Source: Candidatus Uhrbacteria bacterium RIFOXYB12_FULL_58_10
GTDB lineage: Bacteria > Patescibacteriota > Patescibacteriia > UBA9934 > GWF2-40-263
Assembly: GCA_943357275.1 (NCBI GenBank)
Contig: CALRGL010000012.1
Location: 1-16,411 of the forward strand
Direction of reading: 5' to 3'
Length of the DNA stretch: 16,411 nt
Shown: positions 1 through 5,517 of the stretch, one piece after another
Numbering within the stretch: position 1 is the stretch's first letter
Layout: each line of letters opens with the position of its first letter
The notes under the pieces: model-generated
Seen by the model: the letters and a program-made list of their open reading frames with translations, nothing else
Database searches by the model: none
What the model was told of the DNA's origin: nothing
Position numbers and translations under genes: made by a program

Positions 1-133
1 CCTTCTCCTAATCAAAAAGAGTGAGTGCGACACGAGAGTGAGAGAGCGGAAAGACTGAGTCCTACTCAGGCTTTCCCGAACGAACGGACGTGCCTGGACC
101 AAAGGGCCAGGCGCATCGTTTACCGCTCCATCT
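1..133. other. non-coding hairpin-rich stretch, possible 3' part of a structured RNA
   Basis: No convincing reading frame is present. On the + strand several complementary segments nest: GGAAAG (48-53) with CTTTCC (71-76) enclosing CTGAGT (55-60) and ACTCAG (64-69); AACGA (79-83) with TCGTT (116-120) enclosing GCCTGG (92-97) and CCAGGC (106-111); and GAGCGG (44-49) with CCGCTC (123-128), which partly competes with the first. This multi-branched arrangement, directly followed by a terminator hairpin, fits the 3' part of an RNA gene cut by the window edge. I could not match it to tmRNA, RNase P RNA, 5S rRNA or SRP RNA. Confidence 0.35.
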
Positions 134-168
134 AAAAACCATCGGTGTAAACCGGTGGTTTTTAGTTT
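134..168 (+). terminator. intrinsic terminator
   Basis: A 13-bp stem pairs 134-146 with 151-163, with a single G-U wobble and a 4-nt loop (GTAA). The 3' arm ends in five T and is followed by AGTTTAT. The stem starts with five A, so it could also work on the other strand. It ends whatever transcript enters from the left and separates it from the metallopeptidase gene at 215. Confidence 0.6.
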
Positions 169-214
169 ATCCAAACTGTTTTGTTTGATGTAGAATATTT
201 TCAACAAACATCAT

Positions 215-1246
215 ATGACAAGAGAAGGAGAGCCAAGTGACAAGGCTCAAAACTGGAAATTTCCAGATACAACAAACCAACCAGAAACGAGTCGAGAAAA
301 TGAATCATCTATCAAAGTTCTTTCTTATCTTGATAGCATAAGTTCTGAAGAACTAGGTAACCGAGTTGCGGAACAAATTCGTTCTTCAGACGTACGTTCA
401 GCTTCTGTAAAACTTGAATTTCTGGAACTTGCTTCTGACGCGTCGGAAGATGAAATCAAAGAAGCTCTCCAAAAACACATCGAACGGTATAAAGAACGAG
501 TTAAACAAGTTCAGGAAATGATTCCTGCACAACTTGCAAGAACAAACGAATGGTTAAACAAGAATGGTTATCGACCAAAACAATCGATAGATTCGGTTTC
601 TGTTATTGTCTCGGATCGCTTACTTCAAAGCGGTTTTCCAGACGGCACTTATAAAAATATTCTGGAAGAATTTGATCCAATCACAAATCAGGTTTCTGTA
701 AGCGGACAGGAGCATGGAAACTTTTTAGCTCACGAATATATTCACGCCATTTCCCACAACGTATCCACAAAAGAAACAGGATTTAGACAAGTAGCTGAAA
801 ATGGAGCTCTTGTTGGAAACCAATGGCTTGATGAGGGAATGGCCGTCCTTGGCGAAATGGCCACATTTCCTAATGCACGAGTAGAACGTCACTATTCGGA
901 CAATCTGTATCTTGAAGGGTATCTGTGGATGACACGACTATTTATGAAAGAGCTAAATCTTTCTGAGTCAGACTTATTCAAAGCTTATTTCGATCAAGAT
1001 ACTTATCGATCAATGCTTGAAACAAAAGTTAAACAAAGATTTGGATGTTCTGTCGCAGACTTAGATGATCTCTTTCTTGGATATCTTGATGAGGACAAAG
1101 AAATCATTCAAAAAATACTAAACAAAGAACCAATCGTCTTGTCTGCCATGGAAGGAAGTGGAATCGATAAAAAATACTTACGACTGAAAAAGATATTCCC
1201 AGCGATCCGAGTAGATATTCAAAAGAGACCTGTGTTGAGTGAATAG
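215..1246 (+). CDS. predicted gluzincin-type zinc metallopeptidase, cytoplasmic
   Basis: The 343-residue product has the zinc-peptidase signature HEYIH at 173-177, matching HExxH: two histidine ligands and the catalytic Glu174. Thirty residues later WLDEG (204-208) supplies Glu207 as the expected third zinc ligand, the arrangement of gluzincins such as the peptidase-MA group. Residues 1-110 are polar and charged, probably helical, with no signal peptide or membrane segment, so a cytoplasmic location is inferred. The C-terminal third is helical with no recognised domain. The start follows an AT-rich region with a possible -10 box TAGAAT (191-196) but no good -35 box and no ribosome binding site. 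A terminator follows at 1264. The substrate is unknown. The fold call is strong on motifs, but no specific family is claimed. Confidence 0.7.
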   Translation: MTREGEPSDKAQNWKFPDTTNQPETSRENESSIKVLSYLDSISSEELGNRVAEQIRSSDVRSASVKLEFLELASDASEDEIKEALQKHIERYKERVKQVQEMIPAQLARTNEWLNKNGYRPKQSIDSVSVIVSDRLLQSGFPDGTYKNILEEFDPITNQVSVSGQEHGNFLAHEYIHAISHNVSTKETGFRQVAENGALVGNQWLDEGMAVLGEMATFPNARVERHYSDNLYLEGYLWMTRLFMKELNLSESDLFKAYFDQDTYRSMLETKVKQRFGCSVADLDDLFLGYLDEDKEIIQKILNKEPIVLSAMEGSGIDKKYLRLKKIFPAIRVDIQKRPVLSE

Positions 1247-1263
1247 ATTACTTCTATGAAAAT

Positions 1264-1290
1264 ACCGCGAGCCGAGTAGGTTCGCGGTTT
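1264..1290 (+). terminator. terminator after the metallopeptidase gene
   Basis: A 10-bp stem pairs 1264-1273 with 1279-1288 (one G-U wobble), with a 5-nt loop. It lies 17 nt after the stop codon at 1246. The T-run is short (TTTATGTTT), so termination may be incomplete. Confidence 0.55.
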
Positions 1291-1308
1291 ATGTTTCTAG
1301 ATTGAAAT

Positions 1309-1339
1309 AAAACACGAGCCGACTATTTGTCGACTCGTG
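1309..1339 (-). terminator. terminator of the downstream receiver-like gene (hairpin copy 1)
   Basis: An 11-bp stem with one mismatch pairs 1313-1323 (CACGAGCCGAC) with 1329-1339, with a 5-nt loop. On the minus strand it is followed by TTTTATTT. It starts 14 nt after the stop codon of the minus-strand gene ending at 1354. The same hairpin, differing only in two loop bases, recurs at 1842-1868. Confidence 0.75.
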
Positions 1340-1353
1340 AAAGTGGGTTGAGA

Positions 1354-1812
1354 TTATGTAGTCGAACAGTTCTCGTCTACCAATATCTTGATTGCACGCA
1401 TCCAATCCTTGTAGTTGATTGTTCGAACCCAGACCTTTCTTGTTGGGTGAATTTCCGCACAAGCTTCGTTGACATCCATAACAAGAAACTTCGTCTGGTT
1501 CAAACGGTATGATCCACTCATGTAGTCAAAACTTCCGTTGATACCGTTTCTGTCCGAGTGATCTCGTGGAAGTGCAACAGACTTGATCCCTTGATTCACA
1601 GCCATCAACACGACACTAAATCCGTATGCAAACAACGGATCAGGTGCAATGTCACCGTACTGCATACACGTACTCGTCAAAACAACATCGAACTTCTCAT
1701 TGAATAAAGTCCATGCAGCTTCTTTGAAACCCGAAACGATCGTAACTTCATGCCCAACAATTTGGGCGACACTGTGCGTGCTTTCATCCCCCACAACAAT
1801 GAGAATCTTCAT
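1354..1812 (-). CDS. receiver-like single-domain protein lacking the phospho-acceptor Asp
   Basis: Start chosen at ATG 1812, giving 152 residues: it is preceded by AAGGAG with a good spacing, and the frame upstream of it is hairpin sequence. The product opens with a beta strand (KILIVVGDE, 2-10), then a predicted helix and strand, then a hydrophobic strand (FDVVLTS, 41-47), the order of a CheY-like receiver fold. In receivers the last position of that strand is the phosphorylated Asp; here it is Ser47. Later parts (GIKSVALPRDHSDRNG, 75-90; KVWVRTINYKDWMRAIK, 126-142) match the layout of a receiver-like family I know from Patescibacteria. No output domain is present. It is the second gene after a close neighbour at 1883-2371, 70 nt apart. 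A non-phosphorylated signalling or binding role is inference. Confidence 0.6.
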   Translation of the reverse strand: MKILIVVGDESTHSVAQIVGHEVTIVSGFKEAAWTLFNEKFDVVLTSTCMQYGDIAPDPLFAYGFSVVLMAVNQGIKSVALPRDHSDRNGINGSFDYMSGSYRLNQTKFLVMDVNEACAEIHPTRKVWVRTINYKDWMRAIKILVDENCSTT

Positions 1813-1837
1813 CACACTCTCCTTCGATTTCCAGTTG

Positions 1838-1868
1838 AAAACACGAGCCGACCGTTTGTCGACTCGTG
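1838..1868 (-). terminator. intercistronic terminator/attenuator (hairpin copy 2)
   Basis: The stem pairs 1842-1852 with 1858-1868 and is followed on the minus strand by TTTTC. It sits 14 nt after the upstream receiver-like gene stops at 1883 and before the next gene starts at 1812. I see no separate promoter in the 70-nt gap, so the hairpin probably lowers rather than abolishes expression of the second gene. Confidence 0.65.
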
Positions 1869-1882
1869 GAAGAGGGTTGGTG

Positions 1883-2371
1883 TTAGGCGACACGAACCGT
1901 GGAATCCTCGCACATCAGCCTTGAGAGCGCGGCATTCCAGTCGATAGCTTCATAGTGGTCGACATCCAGATTCATCTGCACGACCATCAACTCGGTCCCA
2001 TTCACATTCAAACGAGCATCCATGCCCCCGCGACAAAGTGCACGTACAGTCTCGTCAGCCTCATAGAGTGCACGATCTCTGCTGTGCCAGTTGCGAGGCA
2101 AGACGATGGCGCTCTTCACTCCACAAAGAGCGGCGCGCATCGCAATCATCACTGCGGCACCACGGTTGGGCACTGTCTTCCCGATCTGCTCTTTGCTTGG
2201 GATCGCGAAGTCACAGAGGACCACGTCGATCTTGTCGCCCTGCTCTTGGAGCAGGTTGAGAGCCTCATAGTATTCGCTCACCACGAATACCTTATGGTTG
2301 ACCAGGCCCACCAGAGCGGACTGCTGACTGCGATAGCTATTGGTGACTACCATGATATTCAAACCGGACAT
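1883..2371 (-). CDS. receiver-like single-domain protein with the Asp kept but the acidic pocket altered
   Basis: The 162-residue product has the same order of elements as its neighbour: a first strand NIMVVTNS (5-12), a helix, and a strand ending in Asp54 (KIDVVLCD, 47-54) at the place of the receiver phospho-acceptor, followed by FAIPS as in receivers. However, the pair of acidic residues that normally follows the first strand is missing (TNSYRS), so phosphorylation is doubtful. The middle part (GVKSAIVLPRNWHSRD, 84-99) aligns by eye with GIKSVALPRDHSDRNG of the neighbour, so the two are diverged paralogues. Base composition is clearly more GC-rich than in the flanking genes. An AAGGG ribosome binding site precedes ATG 2371. 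A strong promoter lies at 2427-2455, giving a leader of about 50 nt. Confidence 0.6.
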   Translation of the reverse strand: MSGLNIMVVTNSYRSQQSALVGLVNHKVFVVSEYYEALNLLQEQGDKIDVVLCDFAIPSKEQIGKTVPNRGAAVMIAMRAALCGVKSAIVLPRNWHSRDRALYEADETVRALCRGGMDARLNVNGTELMVVQMNLDVDHYEAIDWNAALSRLMCEDSTVRVA

Positions 2372-2426
2372 TGCTTTTCCCTTTTCTTCCGTTGTTTGTT
2401 TTCGTCTGTTTCAACCTTGTAGCTAC

Positions 2427-2455
2427 AGTCTACCACATTTTTGGATTCTTGTCAA
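2427..2455 (-). promoter_or_regulatory. promoter of the receiver-like gene pair
   Basis: On the minus strand there is a consensus -35 TTGACA (2450-2455), a 17-bp spacer and a -10 TAGACT (2427-2432). It points to the gene starting at 2371, with about 50 nt of leader. It diverges from the TrmB-gene promoter 40 bp away. Confidence 0.75.
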
Positions 2456-2493
2456 CACTATCTACTCTAATTTAAGCTAAAAAACACAATCTG

Positions 2494-2522
2494 TTGACGA
2501 AGTTTCAACAACAAGGTATAAT
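2494..2522 (+). promoter_or_regulatory. promoter of the TrmB-like gene, giving a leaderless mRNA
   Basis: -35 TTGACG (2494-2499), 17-bp spacer, -10 TATAAT (2517-2522). Only 9 nt separate the -10 box from ATG 2532, so the transcript should begin at or within a few nt of the start codon. An inverted repeat, GTTGA (2493-2497) and TCAAC (2505-2509), overlaps the -35 box and spacer and is a candidate operator. Confidence 0.8.
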
Positions 2523-2531
2523 CCTTGGCAT

Positions 2532-3305
2532 ATGGCTACTTTGGAAGAGAATCTTAAACAACTTGAACTAACGGACTCAGAAATCACTGTCTTCTTGAAG
2601 TTGGCTTCAATGGGAAAAGCCTCGGCTGTAGCGATTGCTCAATCAACGGAAATAAACAGAACAACGGTTTACAGCATTCTAAAACAGCTAAAAAATAGAG
2701 GTCTTGTGATTGAAGATCTTGGTCGATCTGTCCATGAATTCCGAGTTTCACCTGCCTCCAACTTGATTCAGTTGATTGAAGAAGAGGAGCGTATGCTTGA
2801 AATAAAGAAAGATGCAGCTGAAGAAATCGCCAAAGCACTCAGTGAGATGACACAGAAAGCGGATTACATTATTCCAAAGATTCAATTCATCACCGAAGAT
2901 AAAATCGATCGATTCTTGTATCAACAATCCCCCGAATGGAGTCAATCCATGAAAGTAAATGACGGATTCTATTGGGGATTCCAAGATCAATACTTTGCTG
3001 GATCGTTTTCCGAGTGGATCGACTGGTATTGGAAACAGACCTTTAGCGAGTCAGTCACGCTTCAACTCCTGAGCAACGATTCAGAAGAAGAACGTCGAGT
3101 TGCCGCGAACAATTACGCTCGCCGACATATTGCCTTTTGGAAAGACACAGTGAAATTCACTTCAACACTTTGGGTGATGGGAGACTATGTTGTAACAATT
3201 GTTCTCTCAGAATCCCCTCACCACTTGGTTGAGATTCATGATGCAACACTTGCAAGCAATTTACGCGAAGTATTCAAAACGATTTGGAGTGATTTGAAAA
3301 AGTAA
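2532..3305 (+). CDS. TrmB-like transcriptional regulator (winged helix)
   Basis: The 257-residue product starts with a winged helix-turn-helix: LTDSEITVFLKLASMGKASAVAIAQSTEINRTTVY is the core at about 13-47, followed by the wing near 57-72 (LVIEDLGRSVHEFRV). This is the typical N-terminal domain of TrmB-family regulators. A charged helix (about 80-107) links it to a C-terminal domain (about 113-257) rich in Trp and Tyr that resembles the effector/dimerisation part of TrmB-like proteins, but its ligand cannot be read from sequence. The gene has no ribosome binding site and lies 9 nt after a strong -10 box. The AlkD-like gene follows after 5 nt, so the two form an operon and the regulator may respond to, or control, DNA-damage functions. 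An inverted repeat in the promoter suggests autoregulation. Confidence 0.75.
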   Translation: MATLEENLKQLELTDSEITVFLKLASMGKASAVAIAQSTEINRTTVYSILKQLKNRGLVIEDLGRSVHEFRVSPASNLIQLIEEEERMLEIKKDAAEEIAKALSEMTQKADYIIPKIQFITEDKIDRFLYQQSPEWSQSMKVNDGFYWGFQDQYFAGSFSEWIDWYWKQTFSESVTLQLLSNDSEEERRVAANNYARRHIAFWKDTVKFTSTLWVMGDYVVTIVLSESPHHLVEIHDATLASNLREVFKTIWSDLKK

Positions 3306-3310
3306 TAATT

Positions 3311-4051
3311 ATGAATCATCTTTCTGAAATAGAAACCATTCTCAAACAAACCCAGTCAAAGGACGACCCTACTTATCACGCGTTTCGATCGAAAACTACC
3401 AAACTCAAAGTTCTCGGTCACCGACTTCCGCTTCTGCACGAACTAGAACGCAAAGGCTTTTCGTTTTACAACAAACCAAGCGAAGAAATTCTCTCGACTT
3501 GGAACGAAATCTGGAACTCAGCCAACTTTCACGAGACAATGTCACTCCCCCTCTTTTATTATCGACACCACAAACTCACGTTTGGAAAAACCGAATGGAA
3601 CATCTTGAAACACTGGGCTGATCGAATTGAAAACTGGGAACATTCAGATTCGCTTTCTTATCTCTATTCCTATTTCTTTGAAAAGCATCCGGAAATGGTT
3701 CTACCAACGTTTCAATCTTGGAACAAATCCAAAGACCCCTGGAAACAACGCCTTTCAATTACATCCCTTATCTACTACGCTTCAAAAAAACGAAAAGCCC
3801 CGCCTGTTGAACTAGTTTTATCCACGGTCGAACCACTGATTCCAAATCGAGATAAATACATTGGCAAAGCGGTTGGGTGGACCTTAAGGGAATCGTATAA
3901 GCTGTATCCAAAAGAAACATTGGAGTTTATTGAAAATCACCTGGGAGGGTTGTCGCCAGACGCTTTTTCCTATTCAACCGAAAAAGTCGACAAGAAAACA
4001 AAGGAAAAACTTACTAATAGACGCAAGGTCCTTCGCAGTTGCTCAGGATGA
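3311..4051 (+). CDS. AlkD-like DNA alkylation repair protein (HEAT-like repeats)
   Basis: The 246-residue product matches the DNA_alkylation (AlkD) family in length and layout. IENWEHSDSL (106-115) corresponds to the nWd.cD region and gives Asp113 as the candidate catalytic Asp. KDPWKQRLSI (141-150) corresponds to the W..R segment. KAVGWTLRE (186-194) is the conserved K.iGW.LRe motif. Family members are monofunctional glycosylases that remove alkylated purines using stacked HEAT-like helical repeats. The gene starts 5 nt after the TrmB-like gene, without a Shine-Dalgarno, so translational coupling is likely. The last residues (KVLRSCSG, 239-246) are encoded by a palindromic repeat-like sequence at 4023-4051, so the native C-terminus was probably replaced or extended there. 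Confidence 0.8.
   Translation: MNHLSEIETILKQTQSKDDPTYHAFRSKTTKLKVLGHRLPLLHELERKGFSFYNKPSEEILSTWNEIWNSANFHETMSLPLFYYRHHKLTFGKTEWNILKHWADRIENWEHSDSLSYLYSYFFEKHPEMVLPTFQSWNKSKDPWKQRLSITSLIYYASKKRKAPPVELVLSTVEPLIPNRDKYIGKAVGWTLRESYKLYPKETLEFIENHLGGLSPDAFSYSTEKVDKKTKEKLTNRRKVLRSCSG
4027..4050. repeat. palindromic repeat at the 3' end of the AlkD-like gene
   Basis: The imperfect palindrome runs from GTCCTTCGCA to TTGCTCAGGATG. It supplies the last codons and the TGA stop of the AlkD-like gene. Its form resembles short dispersed palindromes seen in many environmental genomes. Only one copy is present in this window, so its repetitive nature is inferred. Confidence 0.35.
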
Positions 4052-4082
4052 CACAAGTGAGACAAACGACACACAAAAGAAG

Positions 4083-4111
4083 ATGACAAAGAATGCAGAA
4101 TTTGTTATGTT
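4083..4111 (+). promoter_or_regulatory. candidate promoter of the structured RNA and tRNA-Leu
   Basis: -35-like ATGACA (4083-4088), 17-bp spacer, -10-like TATGTT (4106-4111). The predicted start near 4119 lies just before the structured element at 4129. Confidence 0.4.
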
Positions 4112-4128
4112 TCTTCTCGTTACCAAAT

Positions 4129-4256
4129 GGACAATGGTCCAAAATTGGTGCTAGGCGCCGGGCTGCAGGGCGGAAAGCTCGCGAGTCGACCACGCGGGTC
4201 GGCGAGTGAGTTTCCAACCGAAGCCAAAGCCTAGCGCCGATTTTGGGCCATTGTCC
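4129..4256 (+). ncRNA. structured RNA element with a 28-bp closing stem, abutting tRNA-Leu
   Basis: Positions 4129-4156 pair with 4229-4256 over all 28 positions; 25 are Watson-Crick and three (4138, 4146, 4149) are U-G wobbles in the + strand RNA. Because all deviations keep pairing in RNA of this strand, selection on RNA structure is likely. Inside, GGCT (4161-4164) can pair with AGCC (4222-4225), GGAAA (4172-4176) with TTTCC (4211-4215), and CGACC (4187-4191) with GGTCG (4197-4201), making a branched or stacked hairpin. The 3' end of the stem, 4256, is the base just before tRNA position 1 (4257), so RNase P cleavage would release this element as a 128-nt RNA. It does not match SRP RNA, 6S RNA or RNase P RNA by eye. 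A DNA-level inverted repeat is the alternative. Confidence 0.5.
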
Positions 4257-4342
4257 GGGCGAGTGGTGTAATGGTAGCCACGAGAGACTTAAAATTTCTT
4301 GGGGGAAACCCCGTGAGGGTTCGAGTCCCTCCTCGCCCACCA
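4257..4342 (+). tRNA. tRNA-Leu, anticodon UAA
   Basis: The acceptor stem GGGCGAG (4257-4263) pairs with CTCGCCC (4332-4338). A discriminator A and an encoded CCA (4340-4342) follow. The anticodon loop CTTAAAA gives anticodon TAA. A long variable arm (GGGG, GAAA loop, CCCC) marks a class II tRNA, and the T arm is GAGGG, TTCGAGT, CCCTC. It directly follows the structured element at 4129-4256. Confidence 0.93.
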
Positions 4343-4510
4343 GCCGTCGCTCAGGCTAGTTCCTACTAGACTGGGCGACGGCTGCCCGCCATAGCTTCAG
4401 CGACGGCGGGCGTATGTCTTGTTGAGACGCCTGAGCTTCCGTCTACGCCAAGGCTACGACGGATAAGATGGCTGGTTTAACTGACGCAGCTTTAGCGATA
4501 GATGATCCGT
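4341..4510. repeat. cluster of GC-rich palindromic repeats (REP-like)
   Basis: This gene-free stretch contains three hairpins. CAGCCGTCGC (4341-4350) pairs with GCGACGGCTG (4375-4384) and overlaps the tRNA CCA. GCCCGCC (4384-4390) pairs with GGCGGGC (4405-4411). CCGTC (4439-4443) pairs with GACGG (4458-4462), with an inner GCC and GGC. Related words recur (AGCTTCAGCGA near 4393, AGCTTTAGCGA near 4488), which suggests degraded copies of one repeat family. The first hairpin may act as a processing or termination signal for tRNA-Leu, although it lacks a T-run. Confidence 0.5.
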
Positions 4511-4520
4511 ATTCTGTTTT

Positions 4521-4778
4521 ATGTATTACGTTTACATTCTTCAAAGTGAATCGTTTCCTTCAAATTACTACACGGGCTTAACCAGTGATCTCAAAGATCG
4601 ATTCGCAAGACATAATCGAGGTGAGGTTGGATCAACTAATCGGTATACACCTTGGAAAATCGTCTTTTATGGCGCATTTCCAAACAGAGAACAGGCATCG
4701 AAGTTTGAAATCTACCTAAAATCAGGATCTGGTCGCGCTTTCGTCTCAAGACATCTCATTGACAAACAAATTGATTAA
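4521..4778 (+). CDS. GIY-YIG domain protein (small endonuclease-like)
   Basis: The 85-residue product is a stand-alone GIY-YIG domain. MYYVYILQS (1-9) carries the first motif (YVYIL for GIY), and YYTGLTSDLKDRFARHNRG (about 16-34) carries the second (YTG for YIG) with the conserved Arg (R27) and the following His-Asn. TPWKIVFYGAFPNREQASKFEIYLK covers the strand and the helix with the catalytic Glu (near 62). It resembles the short UPF0213/COG2827 group, often annotated as excinuclease ABC C-subunit-like. Its in vivo role is not established. A possible -10 box TATTCT (4510-4515) lies 5 nt before the ATG and no ribosome binding site is seen, so the mRNA may be leaderless. The stop codon overlaps the terminator stem. 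Confidence 0.85.
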   Translation: MYYVYILQSESFPSNYYTGLTSDLKDRFARHNRGEVGSTNRYTPWKIVFYGAFPNREQASKFEIYLKSGSGRAFVSRHLIDKQID

Positions 4779-4805
4779 AACATCTTCCTCCGAAGATGTT
4801 TTTTG
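4777..4805 (+). terminator. terminator of the GIY-YIG gene
   Basis: An 11-bp perfect stem pairs 4777-4787 with 4792-4802, with a 4-nt loop (CTCC) and a T-run. It begins inside the TAA stop codon. Confidence 0.85.
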
Positions 4806-4850
4806 ATTTCCCTCCTTTTTGCTTTATTTCCGTTTTATTACCCATTTTTC

Positions 4851-4879
4851 TTGACAAAAACCCATTTTTTTGCTAAAAT
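4851..4879 (+). promoter_or_regulatory. promoter of the helical unknown gene
   Basis: Consensus -35 TTGACA (4851-4856), 17-bp spacer, -10 TAAAAT (4874-4879). Start of transcription is expected near 4886, giving a leader of about 60 nt before ATG 4947. Confidence 0.8.
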
Positions 4880-4946
4880 AGGCTTATTCGTAGTGTTCTT
4901 TTGTCTTCAAACAAAACCCTGGTTCTCCAACAAAAGTGAGGTAAAC

Positions 4947-5429
4947 ATGTCTCCTGACGCGATCGCCACTGTCGTCGAGAATGCCCGTCGGGTCGTGAAA
5001 TTTGTCGAAGAGAATCCCTGGGACGTCTACCGCGCCGTGGCTCCGTTGTTCATCAGCGCAGAGAGCTACGCAGAGGGGTTGAAGATCCTTCAGGAGGCTG
5101 TGGAAAAACTGCAGGGCTCTCCGGACATTCGTCGCCTTTTCCCTGAACATGGATACACTCCCGGAGAAATCATGATCGGACACATGACAGCACTTTCCGA
5201 TCATCGTGTGAGCGTAATGAATACTCTGCAAGTGTTTGCAGAGTACAAGTCCGTTTTCGATCACGACAAAATTCAGTCGGATGTCTGCTACGATGTCATG
5301 ATCAATCTGATGAACTCCCTCTTGCTCCGCTTCGCAGGTCCGGGAGCAAACGAAAAACACTTGTTCAAGCTCGCGATCTACTTCGCCCATTCCCGAACCC
5401 ATCTCTTCAGCGCCATGCGTTCGTGCTGA
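4947..5429 (+). CDS. hypothetical helical soluble protein
   Basis: I do not recognise this 160-residue protein. The start at ATG 4947 is chosen because a longer frame beginning at 4803 would run through the promoter at 4851-4879 and a low-complexity AT-rich stretch, whereas 4947 has a Shine-Dalgarno (GTGAGG) five bases upstream. The product looks almost entirely alpha-helical (for example IATVVENARRVVKFVEE near 6-22, and GLKILQEAVEKL), with no signal peptide, membrane segment or obvious catalytic motif. The C-terminal part has several His residues (H79, H145, H150, H154). Codons are GC-richer than in ruvB or the metallopeptidase, as in the receiver-like gene at 1883-2371. It is a single-gene unit with its own promoter and terminator. 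Confidence 0.65.
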   Translation: MSPDAIATVVENARRVVKFVEENPWDVYRAVAPLFISAESYAEGLKILQEAVEKLQGSPDIRRLFPEHGYTPGEIMIGHMTALSDHRVSVMNTLQVFAEYKSVFDHDKIQSDVCYDVMINLMNSLLLRFAGPGANEKHLFKLAIYFAHSRTHLFSAMRSC

Positions 5430-5454
5430 CGAACGACTCAACCATCAACTCGTG

Positions 5455-5481
5455 AGACTTCGAAAGAGGTCTCTTTTTTTG
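5455..5481 (+). terminator. terminator of the helical unknown gene
   Basis: An 8-bp stem pairs 5455-5462 with 5467-5474 (one G-U), with a GAAA loop, followed by seven T (5475-5481). Confidence 0.85.
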
Positions 5482-5490
5482 TTTCAATCA

Positions 5491-5517
5491 AAAAAACCCA
5501 CTGTTTCCAGATGGGTC
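5491..5517 (-). terminator. terminator of the coiled-coil membrane protein gene
   Basis: On the minus strand, ACCCA (5513-5517 region) and CTG pair with CAG and TGGGT around a GAAA loop (5505-5508), followed by a T-run (5491-5496). The stem overlaps the stop codon of the gene ending at 5516. Confidence 0.75.

Noticed and set aside
1955..2422. 155-residue frame opposite the receiver-like gene
   Set aside because: It is the mirror of a GC-richer coding region, covers the promoter of the real gene, and shows a His/Cys-rich composition typical of antisense frames.
4014..4340. Open frame on the minus strand across tRNA-Leu and the structured RNA
   Set aside because: It is the antisense of an RNA gene; its start (EEGLEPSRG) is the well-known chance translation of a tRNA complement.
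4803..4946. Longer start for the helical protein at 4803, which would add a hydrophobic N-terminus
   Set aside because: This part contains a consensus promoter (4851-4879) and the T-rich tail of a terminator. A good ribosome binding site precedes 4947.
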